A stretch of 64,000 nt of DNA from Limnohabitans sp. Jir72 (GCF_003063575.1 NZ_NESC01000001.1:186001-250000); one strand, 5' to 3'; positions 11,159 to 20,733 are shown, counted from the first letter of the stretch. Notes: generated by a model not told the origin, from the sequence alone. Numbers and translations are program-made.

Positions 11159-12271
11159 TCAAGGGACAGCCAGCCAGCCCAATCCTTTCGCATGCAGGCT
11201 CTGAATGTAGAGACGATCGGCCGTCTCGGTCACACCCGTGCTTTCGGGGTACTTGCCGCTGGGGTCTTGCAGGTCACGCACCACTTGGCCGTCTTCCGTG
11301 AAAGCCATCACATGGCCATAAGCCTTGGGGATCGGCCACAGGGCTCGGGGCAAGCGCAGTGTGACCTTGCGCATGAAAGGCTTGTCCGCCAGTTTGTCGA
11401 TGGTCGGGTTGCGCGGCTTGGCAAAGCCCAGCCAGATCTTGCCATCGCGACCGCGCATGAGGTTGTCGGGATAACCTGGCAAGTTGTCAAACAGCACGCG
11501 GGCCTGTTCGCCGCCTTGCCTGACGTCCAGCCCTCGGGCTTTGACGTCGATTTTCCAGACACGGTACTTGCCGGTCTCGTTCACAAAGAGGTGCTTTTCA
11601 TCTTGGCTCAGCGCCACACCGTTGGCAAAACTCAGGCCTTGGGCCACCACGCGGGTTTGACCATTGGCGGGGTCAAACTCCAGAACGCGCCCTGTGGCAG
11701 ATTGCTCCAGAATATCGAGCACACTGGCCTCGAACGTGCCGCCCCAGTCCTTGGGGGCAAATCGAGTGGAGGCGTCGCTCAGGTACATCTTGCCGTTTTG
11801 CGCGACCACCACGGCATCGGCGTAGCGAATCGGGTCAGGCTTTCCCCCCACGCTCACTTGATCGGTGAGCAGTTTGATCGATTTATCGGGGGCAATCGAG
11901 AGCAGGCCCTTGACGGCGTCCGCTGCGATCAGGTGCCCCTGAGCATCAAAGTCAAAACCCAAGACCCTGCCGCCTGTTTGCGCAAACACTTCTTGCTGGC
12001 TGCCGTCAGGCTGCATGCGCAAAATACGGCCACTCTCCACCGTGGTGTAGAGCTTGCCGTCCGGTCCGATGGCGATGTGTTCCGGCCCGGTTTCGACACC
12101 CAAATCAATCATGCTGAGTTGGGCCAATTTGTCGTTGACGGCGTGCGGCCCGGCGTAGCCTGGCGCAACAGGGGCCACCCAGCTCACAGGCTCAATCGGA
12201 ATAGGCCACAAGCAAAAATATGCCAAACCTGCCAGGACCAGTCCACCCAAAACGCCAAACAGCTTTTTCAT
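11159..12271 (-). CDS. SMP-30/gluconolactonase/strictosidine synthase-like beta-propeller protein
   Basis: A 370-aa protein with an N-terminal membrane anchor or signal (residues 1-22) and a six-bladed propeller resembling strictosidine synthase-like/LRE proteins. Visible family stretches are GPEHIAIGPDGKLYTT, ADAVVVAQNGKMYLSDAS, GRVLEFDPANGQTRVV, LSFANGVALSQDEKHLFVNE, NLPGYPDNLMRGRDGKIWLG and the closing GVTETADRLYI. The start at 12271 follows GGAG by 5 nt; an adjacent ATG at 12274 is equally readable. Substrates of bacterial members are mostly unknown; a lactonase or ester hydrolase is possible. It faces away from the surface locus that begins at 12.5 kb. Confidence 0.8.
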   Translation of the reverse strand: MKKLFGVLGGLVLAGLAYFCLWPIPIEPVSWVAPVAPGYAGPHAVNDKLAQLSMIDLGVETGPEHIAIGPDGKLYTTVESGRILRMQPDGSQQEVFAQTGGRVLGFDFDAQGHLIAADAVKGLLSIAPDKSIKLLTDQVSVGGKPDPIRYADAVVVAQNGKMYLSDASTRFAPKDWGGTFEASVLDILEQSATGRVLEFDPANGQTRVVAQGLSFANGVALSQDEKHLFVNETGKYRVWKIDVKARGLDVRQGGEQARVLFDNLPGYPDNLMRGRDGKIWLGFAKPRNPTIDKLADKPFMRKVTLRLPRALWPIPKAYGHVMAFTEDGQVVRDLQDPSGKYPESTGVTETADRLYIQSLHAKGLGWLAVP

Positions 12272-12476
12272 CATGACTCCATCATGAGCCCCGATCAGGG
12301 CACCTGTGAGCATTGAAACAGCTTCAAGCCTGAGTGGCCTCAGAGCAAACCCTTGAAACCAAGCATGACGGCCTTCCAACTCACACAGGTGGTGGCCGGC
12401 ATGTTCAAACTGAATCTCAAGAGATCAAGCGCTCAAGCCAACTGTCAGCATTGGCTACCAACAGCGGCTGAGTTCA

Positions 12477-12505
12477 TTGACTTACAGTCAAACTTCGCGT
12501 AAAAT
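12477..12505 (+). promoter_or_regulatory. Sigma-70 promoter for the small exported peptide
   Basis: TTGACT at 12477-12482 and TAAAAT at 12500-12505 with exactly 17 bp between, a near-consensus pair. The expected transcript start is near 12512, giving a leader of about 35 nt before the ATG at 12547. It is the clearest promoter by eye in the window. Confidence 0.7.
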
Positions 12506-12546
12506 TTTCACAGTTTCATTGATTTTGTTAATTTTATTGGATAGTT

Positions 12547-12750
12547 ATGTCAAAAATTCGCCGTAAATTGAGTCTTATCCTCGGACTTGCTGCTGCTTCA
12601 TTTGCCGGTTTGGCTATGGCAGCAAAAGGTAGTCCATCATTGATGAGTGATGCTGATCTTGACAAAATCAATGGTGCCGGTGGGGGCACCATTGGAGGCC
12701 GTCCGGACTCTAATGACCAGCGCAGACCTAGCGAAAAGAAGCATCGTTGA
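12547..12750 (+). CDS. Small Sec-exported peptide with C39 leader-like motif
   Basis: A 67-aa protein. Residues 1-25 form a good Sec signal peptide (basic MSKIRRK, hydrophobic core, cleavage at AMA). The following SDADLDKINGA (34-44) fits the double-glycine leader consensus of C39-processed peptides: Ser at -11, acidic at -8, Leu38 at -7, Ile41 at -4 and Gly43-Ala44 at -2/-1. Cleavage there would release a 23-residue tail that is Gly-rich at first (GGGTIGG) and then strongly basic and polar. A separate periplasmic C39 peptidase is encoded 2.8 kb downstream on the same strand. Such leaders are normally read by ABC-transporter C39 domains, so having both Sec signal and leader motif is unusual. 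No homologue recognised; function not assigned. Confidence 0.7.
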   Translation: MSKIRRKLSLILGLAAASFAGLAMAAKGSPSLMSDADLDKINGAGGGTIGGRPDSNDQRRPSEKKHR

Positions 12751-13098
12751 TGCATATCTCCATGCAGCGCTTGGCTTTTTGGCTGTAATTTTTTTGATTA
12801 CTCAAATCTTATAGCTGGATGTAAACCTTTCCACTTCAAGTCAGACAACCCTCAATCTTTGAGAGATCTGTGCTGGTTAAAAAATTACTTAGAGTGCTTT
12901 GACTATCAAGTTATGTGCATTCAAGTTCACATACCTAATGTGAATGCTTGGCCTGTCCTCCAAACGTTCACAAGGCTTGGCATGAGTGCCCGGGTTCCGA
13001 CAAAGCCAATCGGAATTATTTAATAAACGCCATAAAATCGGCCTGCATGCGCTGGTCCTGCTCCGGAAGCCAGAAAATCATGGTGTCGAAATTCAGTC
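12751..13098. other. 348-bp stretch without a recognised gene
   Basis: The gap between the peptide gene and the glycosyltransferase gene is AT-richer than its flanks. A CAGC/GCTG pair followed by a T-run (about 12764-12798) could be a weak terminator of the peptide transcript, but the stem is only four pairs. No strong ribosome site precedes the next ATG at 13099. I see no RNA gene or repeat. Confidence 0.5.
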
Positions 13099-15537
13099 AT
13101 GAAATTTCAAAGTGCGGTTGATCGGCTCAGAGACTGGTCAGTTCATTTCCTGAAGAATGCAGGAGAGCTACCAGACGAATTTGATTGGCGCACATACCTG
13201 CTGGTCAATCCCGATGTTCGCGCCGAAGGCTTCGAACCCGTGCTGCACTACATCAAACACGGCAAATCTGAAGGGCGCATTTACGCATTCGACTCGTTTG
13301 CAGTTAATCCCAAAAACTATTCGTCTAGGCTGCAAAACGTACTTTTAGTCACCCACTCGGCATCCCGCACTGGAGCACCTATCCTTGCTCTGAACCTGAT
13401 CGAGGACTTGAGCTCACGTTTTAATGTTGTGTGTCTGATTCTGGGCCCTGGATCACTCATTCAACATTTCAAGTCTTTGTGCTCGCTCGCATACGAGCTA
13501 CCCACAGGCGCAGGCGGGGCTTATGAATTCGAATTGCTGCGCCATCTCAACGCCCAATTTCATTTCGAGTTTGCAATGGCCAATACTATGGAGTCGGGGC
13601 GTGTTTTGCCATGGCTGGCATACATGGACTTGCCAACCATTTTGCTTGTCCATGAGTTCGCGACCAACTACGCGCCTGCCCACCATGCTGTTGCACACAT
13701 CGCCACTTGGGCCAGCAGGCTTGTCTACTCCAGCGATCTGACGCTCGAAGATGCACGGCACCACTACCCCAAGCTCAATACACAACGCGTGCATGTCGTC
13801 CCTCAAGGCAGGTGCAGTGTGCCTCAAGAAGGCAATGCACAAGATCAGGGCATTGAACGACAACGGATTCAGAAACTGGTCCGCCCGGCAGATCTCCCCG
13901 TATCGAGCGTTGTCATCCTGGGCATAGGCTCAGTTGCACTGCGCAAAGGCGTAGACCTGTTCATTCAGACCGCATCCGAGGTCATTAGGCGCGAACCGTC
14001 TCTTCAATTCCGGTTTGTCTGGATTGGACTGGGCATGGAGTCTGCACTGGACCCTTCTGAATACGCCACATACGTACTCGATCAGATCCGCCGATCCGGT
14101 TTGCAGGATCAAATCGTTTTTGGTGGTGAAACATCGCAAGTCGATACGGCCTACAGCGCATCAGACATCTTCATTCTTCCCTCCAGACTCGATCCCTTGC
14201 CAGGCGTCGCTTGGGAAGCCATGGACCATGGACTGCCCGTGGTTTGTTTCGATAATGCCACAGGCACTGCGGAATTCCTTGTTCAGTCAGGTTTGCGCCA
14301 AACATGCGTCGCCCGCTACCTCGACACCTCGAACATGGCCGCCAAAATCATCTCCTTGGCGCTTGACCCAGCGCTACGCAAGAGCATTGGCAACAGCCTT
14401 CGCCAGCGCGTCGCAGACGAGCGAGGCATGAAGCCTTATGTGGCCCAACTTCTGAAAGTGGCAGATTTGGCCACTCGGCAGGAAACCGACCTCCAAAAAC
14501 AGCAATCGATTGATATTCAAGACATCATTGACAGCAATTTGTTCAGGCAAGACTTCTTTTCTGCACAAGGTCAACATCCTCCATTGCAGTCCGACGTGCG
14601 AGATTACGTTCGATCTTGGGCCAAAGGCCCGGCGCAACGCAAGGGCTTGCCCGGATTTCACCCCGGGGTCTATCAAACCAGTCAGAAATCCTCCATCGAT
14701 CCATGTGACCCTTTGGCACATTATTTGCGTGCAGGATGCCCTGATGGGCCCTGGCTGCAAACCCTCATCAGTCCTGATCAGAAATCAGAAAAAAACTTTA
14801 TCCCTGCGTGCGATCAACGGGTGGCTTTGCACATCCATGCCTACTACCCTGATCTGTTGCCCTCCATCCTGGATCAGCTGGAACGCAACCGCATTCGCCC
14901 AGACATCTTCATCAGCACCTGCAGCAAGGAAGCGCGACAGGAAGTTTTGCGCGTTCTTAAAGGCCGGGGGCTAAGCACCATTTCTGTGCAGGTAGTTCCC
15001 AATCTTGGCCGAGATATTGGGCCTTTGTTGACGGAATTCGGTCAAGCGTTGCACGATCAGTACGACATCGTGGGTCACGTACACACCAAAAAGAGTCTTC
15101 ATGTGATCCAGCGTGAATTCCTCGATCGCTGGAACACATTTCTTCTGTCCAATGTACTGGGTGAAGTCGATTGCCCAATGGCAGACATAGTCATCAGCAG
15201 GATGTGCGAAGACCCCAATATCGGTTTGGTGTTTCCTGAGGATCCCCACGTGATCGGATGGGATCTCAATCTGCATGAGGCCCAAAAGCTCGCGAAAGTC
15301 CTTGGCCTAAGCGACTTGCCCCAACACTTCAACTTTCCAGTTGGCACCATGTTCTGGGCCAGAACCAAAGCACTGGCTCCGCTCTTTAACCTGGGACTGG
15401 GTTACGCAGATTACCCTCGCGAGCCCCTGCCCATCGATGGCACCATTCTTCATGCCATTGAAAGGATACTGCCCATCGTTTGTACAAGCAGCGGATATCA
15501 AGTGGCAGTCACCAACATACCGGGCGTCACACGCTGA
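13099..15537 (+). CDS. GT4 glycosyltransferase fused to RgpF-type rhamnan synthesis domain
   Basis: An 812-aa cytoplasmic protein with three parts. Residues 26-62 carry a short module with NPDV (37-40), HY (50-51) and a closing GKSEGR, seen as a cap on large glycan-synthesis and surface proteins. Residues 75-440 are a GT-B glycosyltransferase of family GT4: SRTGAPILALNL, GSVALRKGVDLFI and the donor-site FILPSRLDPLPGVAWEAMDH. A middle segment has a second, diverged module (DPLAHYLRAGCPDGPW). Residues 570-810 are RgpF-like: ALHIHAYYPDLLPSILDQL, NLGRDIGPLL, HVHTKKS, FPVGTMFWAR. RgpF proteins build rhamnose-containing surface polysaccharide. The stop overlaps the C39 peptidase start by one base (TGATG), pointing to a shared operon. 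Confidence 0.85.
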   Translation: MKFQSAVDRLRDWSVHFLKNAGELPDEFDWRTYLLVNPDVRAEGFEPVLHYIKHGKSEGRIYAFDSFAVNPKNYSSRLQNVLLVTHSASRTGAPILALNLIEDLSSRFNVVCLILGPGSLIQHFKSLCSLAYELPTGAGGAYEFELLRHLNAQFHFEFAMANTMESGRVLPWLAYMDLPTILLVHEFATNYAPAHHAVAHIATWASRLVYSSDLTLEDARHHYPKLNTQRVHVVPQGRCSVPQEGNAQDQGIERQRIQKLVRPADLPVSSVVILGIGSVALRKGVDLFIQTASEVIRREPSLQFRFVWIGLGMESALDPSEYATYVLDQIRRSGLQDQIVFGGETSQVDTAYSASDIFILPSRLDPLPGVAWEAMDHGLPVVCFDNATGTAEFLVQSGLRQTCVARYLDTSNMAAKIISLALDPALRKSIGNSLRQRVADERGMKPYVAQLLKVADLATRQETDLQKQQSIDIQDIIDSNLFRQDFFSAQGQHPPLQSDVRDYVRSWAKGPAQRKGLPGFHPGVYQTSQKSSIDPCDPLAHYLRAGCPDGPWLQTLISPDQKSEKNFIPACDQRVALHIHAYYPDLLPSILDQLERNRIRPDIFISTCSKEARQEVLRVLKGRGLSTISVQVVPNLGRDIGPLLTEFGQALHDQYDIVGHVHTKKSLHVIQREFLDRWNTFLLSNVLGEVDCPMADIVISRMCEDPNIGLVFPEDPHVIGWDLNLHEAQKLAKVLGLSDLPQHFNFPVGTMFWARTKALAPLFNLGLGYADYPREPLPIDGTILHAIERILPIVCTSSGYQVAVTNIPGVTR

Positions 15538-16118
15538 TGACTATGCCACCTGCAAACGCCAATCGATTTCATCGCATGCAATCTCACTTACTCAGACGGC
15601 TAAGCCGGTGCTGTTTGCTTGCTTTAGCATTTACAAATGTGTGCATGGCCGAGGAGCCCGCCTGGTTCAATTCACTTCAGGAAATCCGGGAACAAGGCGT
15701 GGTCATGCAGGAGTGGGAAAACAGCTGTGCCGCTGCCAGCCTTGCCACCGTACTCACCTTCGGATTTTACGATCCCGTCAGCGAGCAGCAAATTGCATTG
15801 GACATGCTGTCAAACACCAGCCCGAACAAAGTCAGGACACGTGGCGGGTTTTCTATGCTTGACATGAAAAACTACTTGGTCAGGCGAGGTTATCAGGCAG
15901 ATGTCTTTCAGGACCTCTCACTGGAACAGCTGAGCGTGCTCAAAGCCCCCATCGTCATCATCGAAAACATGGGTGTGCCTCACTTTGTGGTTTTTGATCA
16001 ACTCAGCCAAGGTCAAGTTTCCCTGGCCGACCCTGCGTTTGGAAATCGCCAAATCCCAGCCGAAGCTTTTCAGCAAATCTGGAGACGGGGCATAGCACTA
16101 TGGATCAACAGAAAATGA
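15537..16118 (+). CDS. Periplasmic C39-family cysteine peptidase (FapD-like)
   Basis: A 193-aa stand-alone C39 peptidase. The N terminus has a basic region and hydrophobic core with likely Sec cleavage after CMA (residue 38). The catalytic residues are all present: oxyanion Gln58 in MQEWENSCAAAS, nucleophile Cys64, His149 in PHFVVFD and Asp165 in LADPAFG. There is no ABC-transporter portion, so it resembles FapD of the functional-amyloid (Fap) system rather than a bacteriocin exporter. The ATG at 15537 overlaps the upstream stop by one base; its own stop overlaps the next start by 4 nt. Likely substrate: a secreted protein with a glycine-pair leader, possibly the peptide at 12547 (inference). 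Confidence 0.85.
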   Translation: MTMPPANANRFHRMQSHLLRRLSRCCLLALAFTNVCMAEEPAWFNSLQEIREQGVVMQEWENSCAAASLATVLTFGFYDPVSEQQIALDMLSNTSPNKVRTRGGFSMLDMKNYLVRRGYQADVFQDLSLEQLSVLKAPIVIIENMGVPHFVVFDQLSQGQVSLADPAFGNRQIPAEAFQQIWRRGIALWINRK

Positions 16119-17191
16119 TAAAACCCAAACACCTATCTCTCCTACTCGCCACAATGTGGCTTGCGCTAGGTACCTGCACCCCGGCGTTCAGCGGCGAAAC
16201 CCCCACCCAGGTCGGCTCACAGTCTAATGAAGTGGAAACTCTGCGAAGCCAGATCAAAGCCCAGCAATTGCTGATCAAGCAATACCAGCGCAAATTGCAG
16301 GAACTCCAGCAGCAACTGGAAAAATCGACCAGTGCTGCAGAGCCACCCACAAGTGGTGCTCTTGACAAACAAGCCTCATCCCCCTCTAGCCCCACGCCCA
16401 GTGCAAAAGAAGCCAGCGCGCTCGAACAGAGCCTGCAGCTCAAAGGCATCTCCATGATGCCAGTGGGCAGCGTCAGGCTCAACAACGGCTTTTCCTGGTC
16501 GCACTACGGTGCCAACATGAGCTTTGAAGACTCCTACAAAGCCAGGTTGGGCATGGACGTGGGCCTGCCTGGCACCACGATGTTTTCTGTGGCAGTTCCT
16601 CTGGTCTCTCAAAATTACGCCATCGGCAACTCCAGAGGGGTTGGAGACATCTCCGTCTCCTTGGCTCGCGAGTTGGTTCAGGAAACCCGAAGTGCTCCGT
16701 CCCTGGTCAGCAGCCTGTCCTACACCCACAACACGGGCAAAGACCCCTTTGAGCAGGTCCCCATCGGCTCGGGCTTCAGGAGCATCTCGGGCAATCTCTC
16801 AGTGCTCAAACACCTCAACCCGATGGCGGTCTACGGTTCCTTAGGCATCAGCCATCCTTTTGCGCGACACGTATCCACCCTAGACGGGTCGGCCTTCAAT
16901 GGCAGCATCACGCCCGCCAATTCATACTCTGCATCTCTAGGCGCATCTCTGGCCGTTAGCCCTAGCGCCTCTATCAATATGGGCTGGTCTTACGCCCGCA
17001 ACGGAGCGACCATTTACCAGCCGGGCCTCGGCACCCCTTACTTGGGTACACCTGGCAATGCCGCCTACCTCCAGATTGGTGCAGGATTCGCATTGACCAA
17101 GAACTGGTATCTTGACATCTCTGCTGCTGCAGGCGTCACCCGCGACGCCTGGGACCACATCTTTACAATTTCACTGCCTTACAGATTCTGA
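16115..17191 (+). CDS. FapF-like outer-membrane beta-barrel with periplasmic coiled coil
   Basis: A 358-aa outer-membrane protein. Signal peptide about 1-26; coiled coil 38-72 with heptads (VETLRSQIKAQQLLIKQYQR); a Ser/Pro/Ala-rich linker 73-105; then about 250 residues of alternating amphipathic strands ending in PYRF, with the terminal aromatic residue used by the BAM machinery. Signal, coiled coil and roughly 12-strand barrel are the architecture of FapF, the trimeric secretion pore for Fap amyloid. The neighbouring C39 gene (a FapD counterpart) strengthens this. No FapB/FapC-like repeat protein is seen here. The start at 16115 overlaps the C39 stop (ATGA). Confidence 0.7.
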   Translation: MIKPKHLSLLLATMWLALGTCTPAFSGETPTQVGSQSNEVETLRSQIKAQQLLIKQYQRKLQELQQQLEKSTSAAEPPTSGALDKQASSPSSPTPSAKEASALEQSLQLKGISMMPVGSVRLNNGFSWSHYGANMSFEDSYKARLGMDVGLPGTTMFSVAVPLVSQNYAIGNSRGVGDISVSLARELVQETRSAPSLVSSLSYTHNTGKDPFEQVPIGSGFRSISGNLSVLKHLNPMAVYGSLGISHPFARHVSTLDGSAFNGSITPANSYSASLGASLAVSPSASINMGWSYARNGATIYQPGLGTPYLGTPGNAAYLQIGAGFALTKNWYLDISAAAGVTRDAWDHIFTISLPYRF

Positions 17192-17242
17192 AGTCCGCCG
17201 CAATCCCGTGCACTACCCACACACGCGTAAGCTTTCCAATTC

Positions 17243-20077
17243 ATGCAGTCAACATGGAACCTCGTGAACTCGCGGACTCAGGATCTCCAAAACAGAAAAT
17301 GGCTTGATGCCATCTCGGAATGCGACCGTGCCATTGCCATCGACCGAGATGATGTGCAATCATGGTACGAAAAAGCTCTCGCTCTGATGCAACTGGGGCA
17401 GCATTCGAAAGCGCTTGAATGCTTCGATACCGCCCTCGGGCTTGATCCTGATCTTGATTTTGCATTCGGAGAACGGCTGAACGCATTGCTCAAAATGAGT
17501 GATCTCGATGGCATAGTGCAATCTCGCTCGCTGCTGCAGCTCATGCTCCAGCGAGGTCAAAGTGCCTCCATGCCTTTTGAGGTTCTAGTCCTGTTCGACG
17601 ACCCATCGCTGCAGCAACATGCAGCCAGCCTGTGGGTCCAATTCATCCAGTCACAAACCAAATCACGCTCCAATCAGCCCAATCCACTCGCATGTGATCA
17701 CATGCATGGACAGACAAAACCAAGCACGGCAGGGTACCCTGATAATTCAGATCTGGCGAATCGAAAAATCAGAATTGCCTATTTCTCGGCCGACTTCCGA
17801 AACCACCCGGTCACCACCCTGCTGCAAGGGGTGATCGATTGCCACAACAGACAAAAATTCGAAGTCATCGGCATCTGCCTGCACAGCACGCATGACCCGA
17901 TGCGTCAGAGAATCCGCGACGCGTTCGATGAGTTTCATGAGTTCCAGGATCACTCTGATGAAGCAATCGTTGAATGCGCAAGACGCTTGCGCATCGACAT
18001 TGCCGTCGACCTTGGTGGTTTCACACACCACAACCGGTTTGCAACTTTCCTATCACGTCTGGCCCCTGTGCAGGTGAACTATCTGGGCTACCTGGGCACC
18101 AGCTCCAGTCAAGCCATCGACTACCTGATCGCAGACCCAGTGCTCATTCCTCCTGAGCAAAGGCAGTACTACAGCGAAAGCATCGTCTATCTGCCGTGGT
18201 ACCAACCAAACCCGGCCCACAGGGAGGTCGCATGCCAGAATATCACCCGCGTCCAGCTCGGCCTGCCATCCTACGGGTTTGTGTTCTGCTGCTTCAACGA
18301 CAACTACAAAATTTCTCCAGAAACCTTCCAGTCATGGATGCGCATTCTGCTCAGGGTGCCTGAAAGCACATTACTGCTGTACGTCGACAACCCATCTTCT
18401 GCAAACCACCTGAGACAACAAGCCCGTGCATGCGGCATACAACCCAGACGCCTGGTCTTTTGCGGACGCGTACCCGTTCCGACCTACATGGCGAGATTTG
18501 GTGTTGCTGACCTGTTTTTGGATACCCTGCCCTATAACGCGGGGACCACGGCCAGCGATGCTGTTTGGACCTCGACTCCTGTCATCACCCTCGCAGGCCA
18601 GAGCTTTGCTGCACGCATGGCAGCGAGCGTGCTCATCAGCATCGGCATGGATGAATTGGTGACCCACTCCTGCCAGCAGTACGAAGATCTGGCCGTCTCC
18701 ATCGCCGCAGACCCTGACCGCCTTCAAGGACTTCGAAAAAAACTGGCACGATGCAGATCATCGAGACTTTTTGATCCACAGGCCTACACATACCATCTTG
18801 AAACAGCCTACACGCAAATGTTTGAAAGAGCCTTGACTCGTCTGCCCGCACAGGATCTCCACCTTACTCTCTCTGCTTCTGACAACCGGACTGTTCGCCT
18901 AGAACATCAACCACACAACATGCACGCCAAGCTCCAACACAAAATTCTGGACCATGTGCTCGTTCGACCCTACGAAATGCCATTGGTGCCATACTTCAAC
19001 GGAGGTGCCGTTCTGGAACAGGACTCAGAGGGGTGCTTGCGTCACACCAGAAATCACCTCCCGTTTGATCGCATCACGCCGCTGGAGCCAGCCGAACGCG
19101 GTGCACTGCCTGTGTTGCCAGGCCGTTTCATCTACGGAGGCCCACTCTACCGACACCACTTTGGGCACTTCATGGCTGAATGCATTCACCGCATCCTCCC
19201 GTCCAGAAACGTTTTCAAGGAAAACGAATGGTTGTTTGTTGTGGAGTCAGGCTGCGCACAACATGACAACCGCCTGCCTGAGTACATTGAGCAGGCGTTT
19301 GATCTGCTGGGCATCGATCCGGAGCGGGTGACGCTCATTGACCAACTCACCGTTGTGGAGAGCCTCGCGATCTGCGAGCAAGGCTCTGATCTGGGTGGCG
19401 GACCAAAAGACGGATACCTGCAGGACCTGCATGACTACATTACCCCCAGACTCAATGCCCTGTACGGTAAAAAAAACCGAACGTCCAAGGTGTATGTTTC
19501 CCGATCAAACATCCTCACGGGTGGAACCTTTTTAGGAGAGCGCTATCTTGAATCGCTGCTGCAAGAAGAAGGTTTTGAAATCTTCAGACCGGAAGACCAC
19601 TCATTGACCTGGCAATTAGATGTTTACCGCAGTGCCAAAGCGCTTGTTTTTCCGGAAGGATCCGCATGCCACGGAGTTGAGCTGCTGGGAGCCGGCTCGC
19701 TGGGGCACTGCTACCTGATGGCTCGACGTCAGGACATCGCACAGGAATTCTTTGCCAGGATTCTGCAGCCACGTGCCGAGAAATTTCTTGTGCTCAACGC
19801 CAACAAGCCTCTTGGAACCATCATCGTCGATCCCGCCCAGAAGGTTCCCCAACCACATCGGGAAGTCTGTCTTTACGATGTAGATGCATTGATTCGTTTC
19901 TTTCGCGAAGAGTCCCTGGCCAATCTCAGGAATTTCGATAAGGACAAGTACTACCGGGCTGCAGCCCAGGATTTGTGGCGATACATCAGCCACCATTTCC
20001 GGCATCATCGCGAGTGGCTTGAGTTGAAACTGCTTCCTCGTCTTTTGCTAAACTACCTTCGCGAAGGCTCAATCTGA
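17243..20077 (+). CDS. TPR + GT41 (SPINDLY/OGT-type) + GT61 glycosyltransferase fusion
   Basis: A 944-aa protein. Residues 12-85 are about two TPR repeats. Residues 175-535 are an O-GlcNAc-transferase-like GT41 domain: FRNHPV with the conserved His188, DLGGFTHHNR (256-265), APVQVNYLGYLGTSS (274-288), CFNDNYKISPETF with Lys356, and LDTLPYNAGTTASDAVW. Residues 625-830 are a second, GT61/DUF563-type domain: HHFGHFMAE (638-646), VYVSRSN (750-756) and VFPEGSACHGVELL (802-815). GT41 enzymes transfer sugars to Ser/Thr of proteins in the cytoplasm; GT61 enzymes transfer pentoses or hexosamines. The fusion suggests consecutive sugar additions to one acceptor. It begins 51 nt after the barrel gene, same strand. 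Confidence 0.85.
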   Translation: MQSTWNLVNSRTQDLQNRKWLDAISECDRAIAIDRDDVQSWYEKALALMQLGQHSKALECFDTALGLDPDLDFAFGERLNALLKMSDLDGIVQSRSLLQLMLQRGQSASMPFEVLVLFDDPSLQQHAASLWVQFIQSQTKSRSNQPNPLACDHMHGQTKPSTAGYPDNSDLANRKIRIAYFSADFRNHPVTTLLQGVIDCHNRQKFEVIGICLHSTHDPMRQRIRDAFDEFHEFQDHSDEAIVECARRLRIDIAVDLGGFTHHNRFATFLSRLAPVQVNYLGYLGTSSSQAIDYLIADPVLIPPEQRQYYSESIVYLPWYQPNPAHREVACQNITRVQLGLPSYGFVFCCFNDNYKISPETFQSWMRILLRVPESTLLLYVDNPSSANHLRQQARACGIQPRRLVFCGRVPVPTYMARFGVADLFLDTLPYNAGTTASDAVWTSTPVITLAGQSFAARMAASVLISIGMDELVTHSCQQYEDLAVSIAADPDRLQGLRKKLARCRSSRLFDPQAYTYHLETAYTQMFERALTRLPAQDLHLTLSASDNRTVRLEHQPHNMHAKLQHKILDHVLVRPYEMPLVPYFNGGAVLEQDSEGCLRHTRNHLPFDRITPLEPAERGALPVLPGRFIYGGPLYRHHFGHFMAECIHRILPSRNVFKENEWLFVVESGCAQHDNRLPEYIEQAFDLLGIDPERVTLIDQLTVVESLAICEQGSDLGGGPKDGYLQDLHDYITPRLNALYGKKNRTSKVYVSRSNILTGGTFLGERYLESLLQEEGFEIFRPEDHSLTWQLDVYRSAKALVFPEGSACHGVELLGAGSLGHCYLMARRQDIAQEFFARILQPRAEKFLVLNANKPLGTIIVDPAQKVPQPHREVCLYDVDALIRFFREESLANLRNFDKDKYYRAAAQDLWRYISHHFRHHREWLELKLLPRLLLNYLREGSI

Positions 20078-20103
20078 CTACTTCATCATCAGTGCAGATT
20101 CAT

Positions 20104-20733
20104 ATGAACGATGAGACTCGCCACAATCGGAATATTCAATGGCATAGAGCAAGTGTGACCCGCATGCATCGGCAAGTACAAAATGGTCACAGCAGCGTCA
20201 TTGTCTGGCTGACCGGACTCTCGGGTGCAGGCAAGTCCACCATTGCCAATGCAGTCGCATCGCAATTGCACAACAACTGTTGCCACGCCTACGTTCTCGA
20301 TGGCGACAATTTAAGACACGGTCTTAACGGCGATCTCGGATTCAGTGACATCGACCGATCAGAGAACATTCGTCGCGTCGGCGAAGTGGCCAAACTGTTA
20401 ATCGACGCAGGCGTCATCACCATTGCAGCTTTCATCTCTCCATTTAGCAAGGACCGTGATCGCGTCCGTGCGATGGTGGGGCCGGATGACTTTATTGAAA
20501 TCTACTGTCGATGCCCCATTGAGGTGTGCGAGCAACGTGACGTCAAGGGCCTTTACAAAAAGGCACAATCAGGTGAGCTCAGGCAATTCACTGGGCTAAC
20601 TTCTGCCTACGAACCCCCGGAAAACCCCGATTTGGTTCTTGACACAGACCAAATGGATCTGGCTAGCACAGTCCATCAGATACTTGCCCTGCTTGAAAAA
20701 AAGCAACTCGTCGCATTTCTAAGCCGTGGCTAG
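20104..20733 (+). CDS. cysC: Adenylyl-sulfate (APS) kinase
   Basis: APS kinase (209 aa) making PAPS, the donor for sulfotransferases. The P-loop GLSGAGKS is at residues 38-45, DGDNLRHGLNGDLGFS at 66-81, then the FISPFSKDRD lid region and KGLYKKAQSGELRQFTG. The start at 20104 gives the usual N terminus (..NIQWH..VTR); a GTG 12 nt upstream is the alternative. It is stand-alone, not fused to CysN. It lies 26 nt after the glycosyltransferase fusion gene and upstream of a sulfotransferase gene, so its product is likely for glycan or protein sulfation rather than cysteine synthesis (inference). Confidence 0.93.
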   Translation: MNDETRHNRNIQWHRASVTRMHRQVQNGHSSVIVWLTGLSGAGKSTIANAVASQLHNNCCHAYVLDGDNLRHGLNGDLGFSDIDRSENIRRVGEVAKLLIDAGVITIAAFISPFSKDRDRVRAMVGPDDFIEIYCRCPIEVCEQRDVKGLYKKAQSGELRQFTGLTSAYEPPENPDLVLDTDQMDLASTVHQILALLEKKQLVAFLSRG

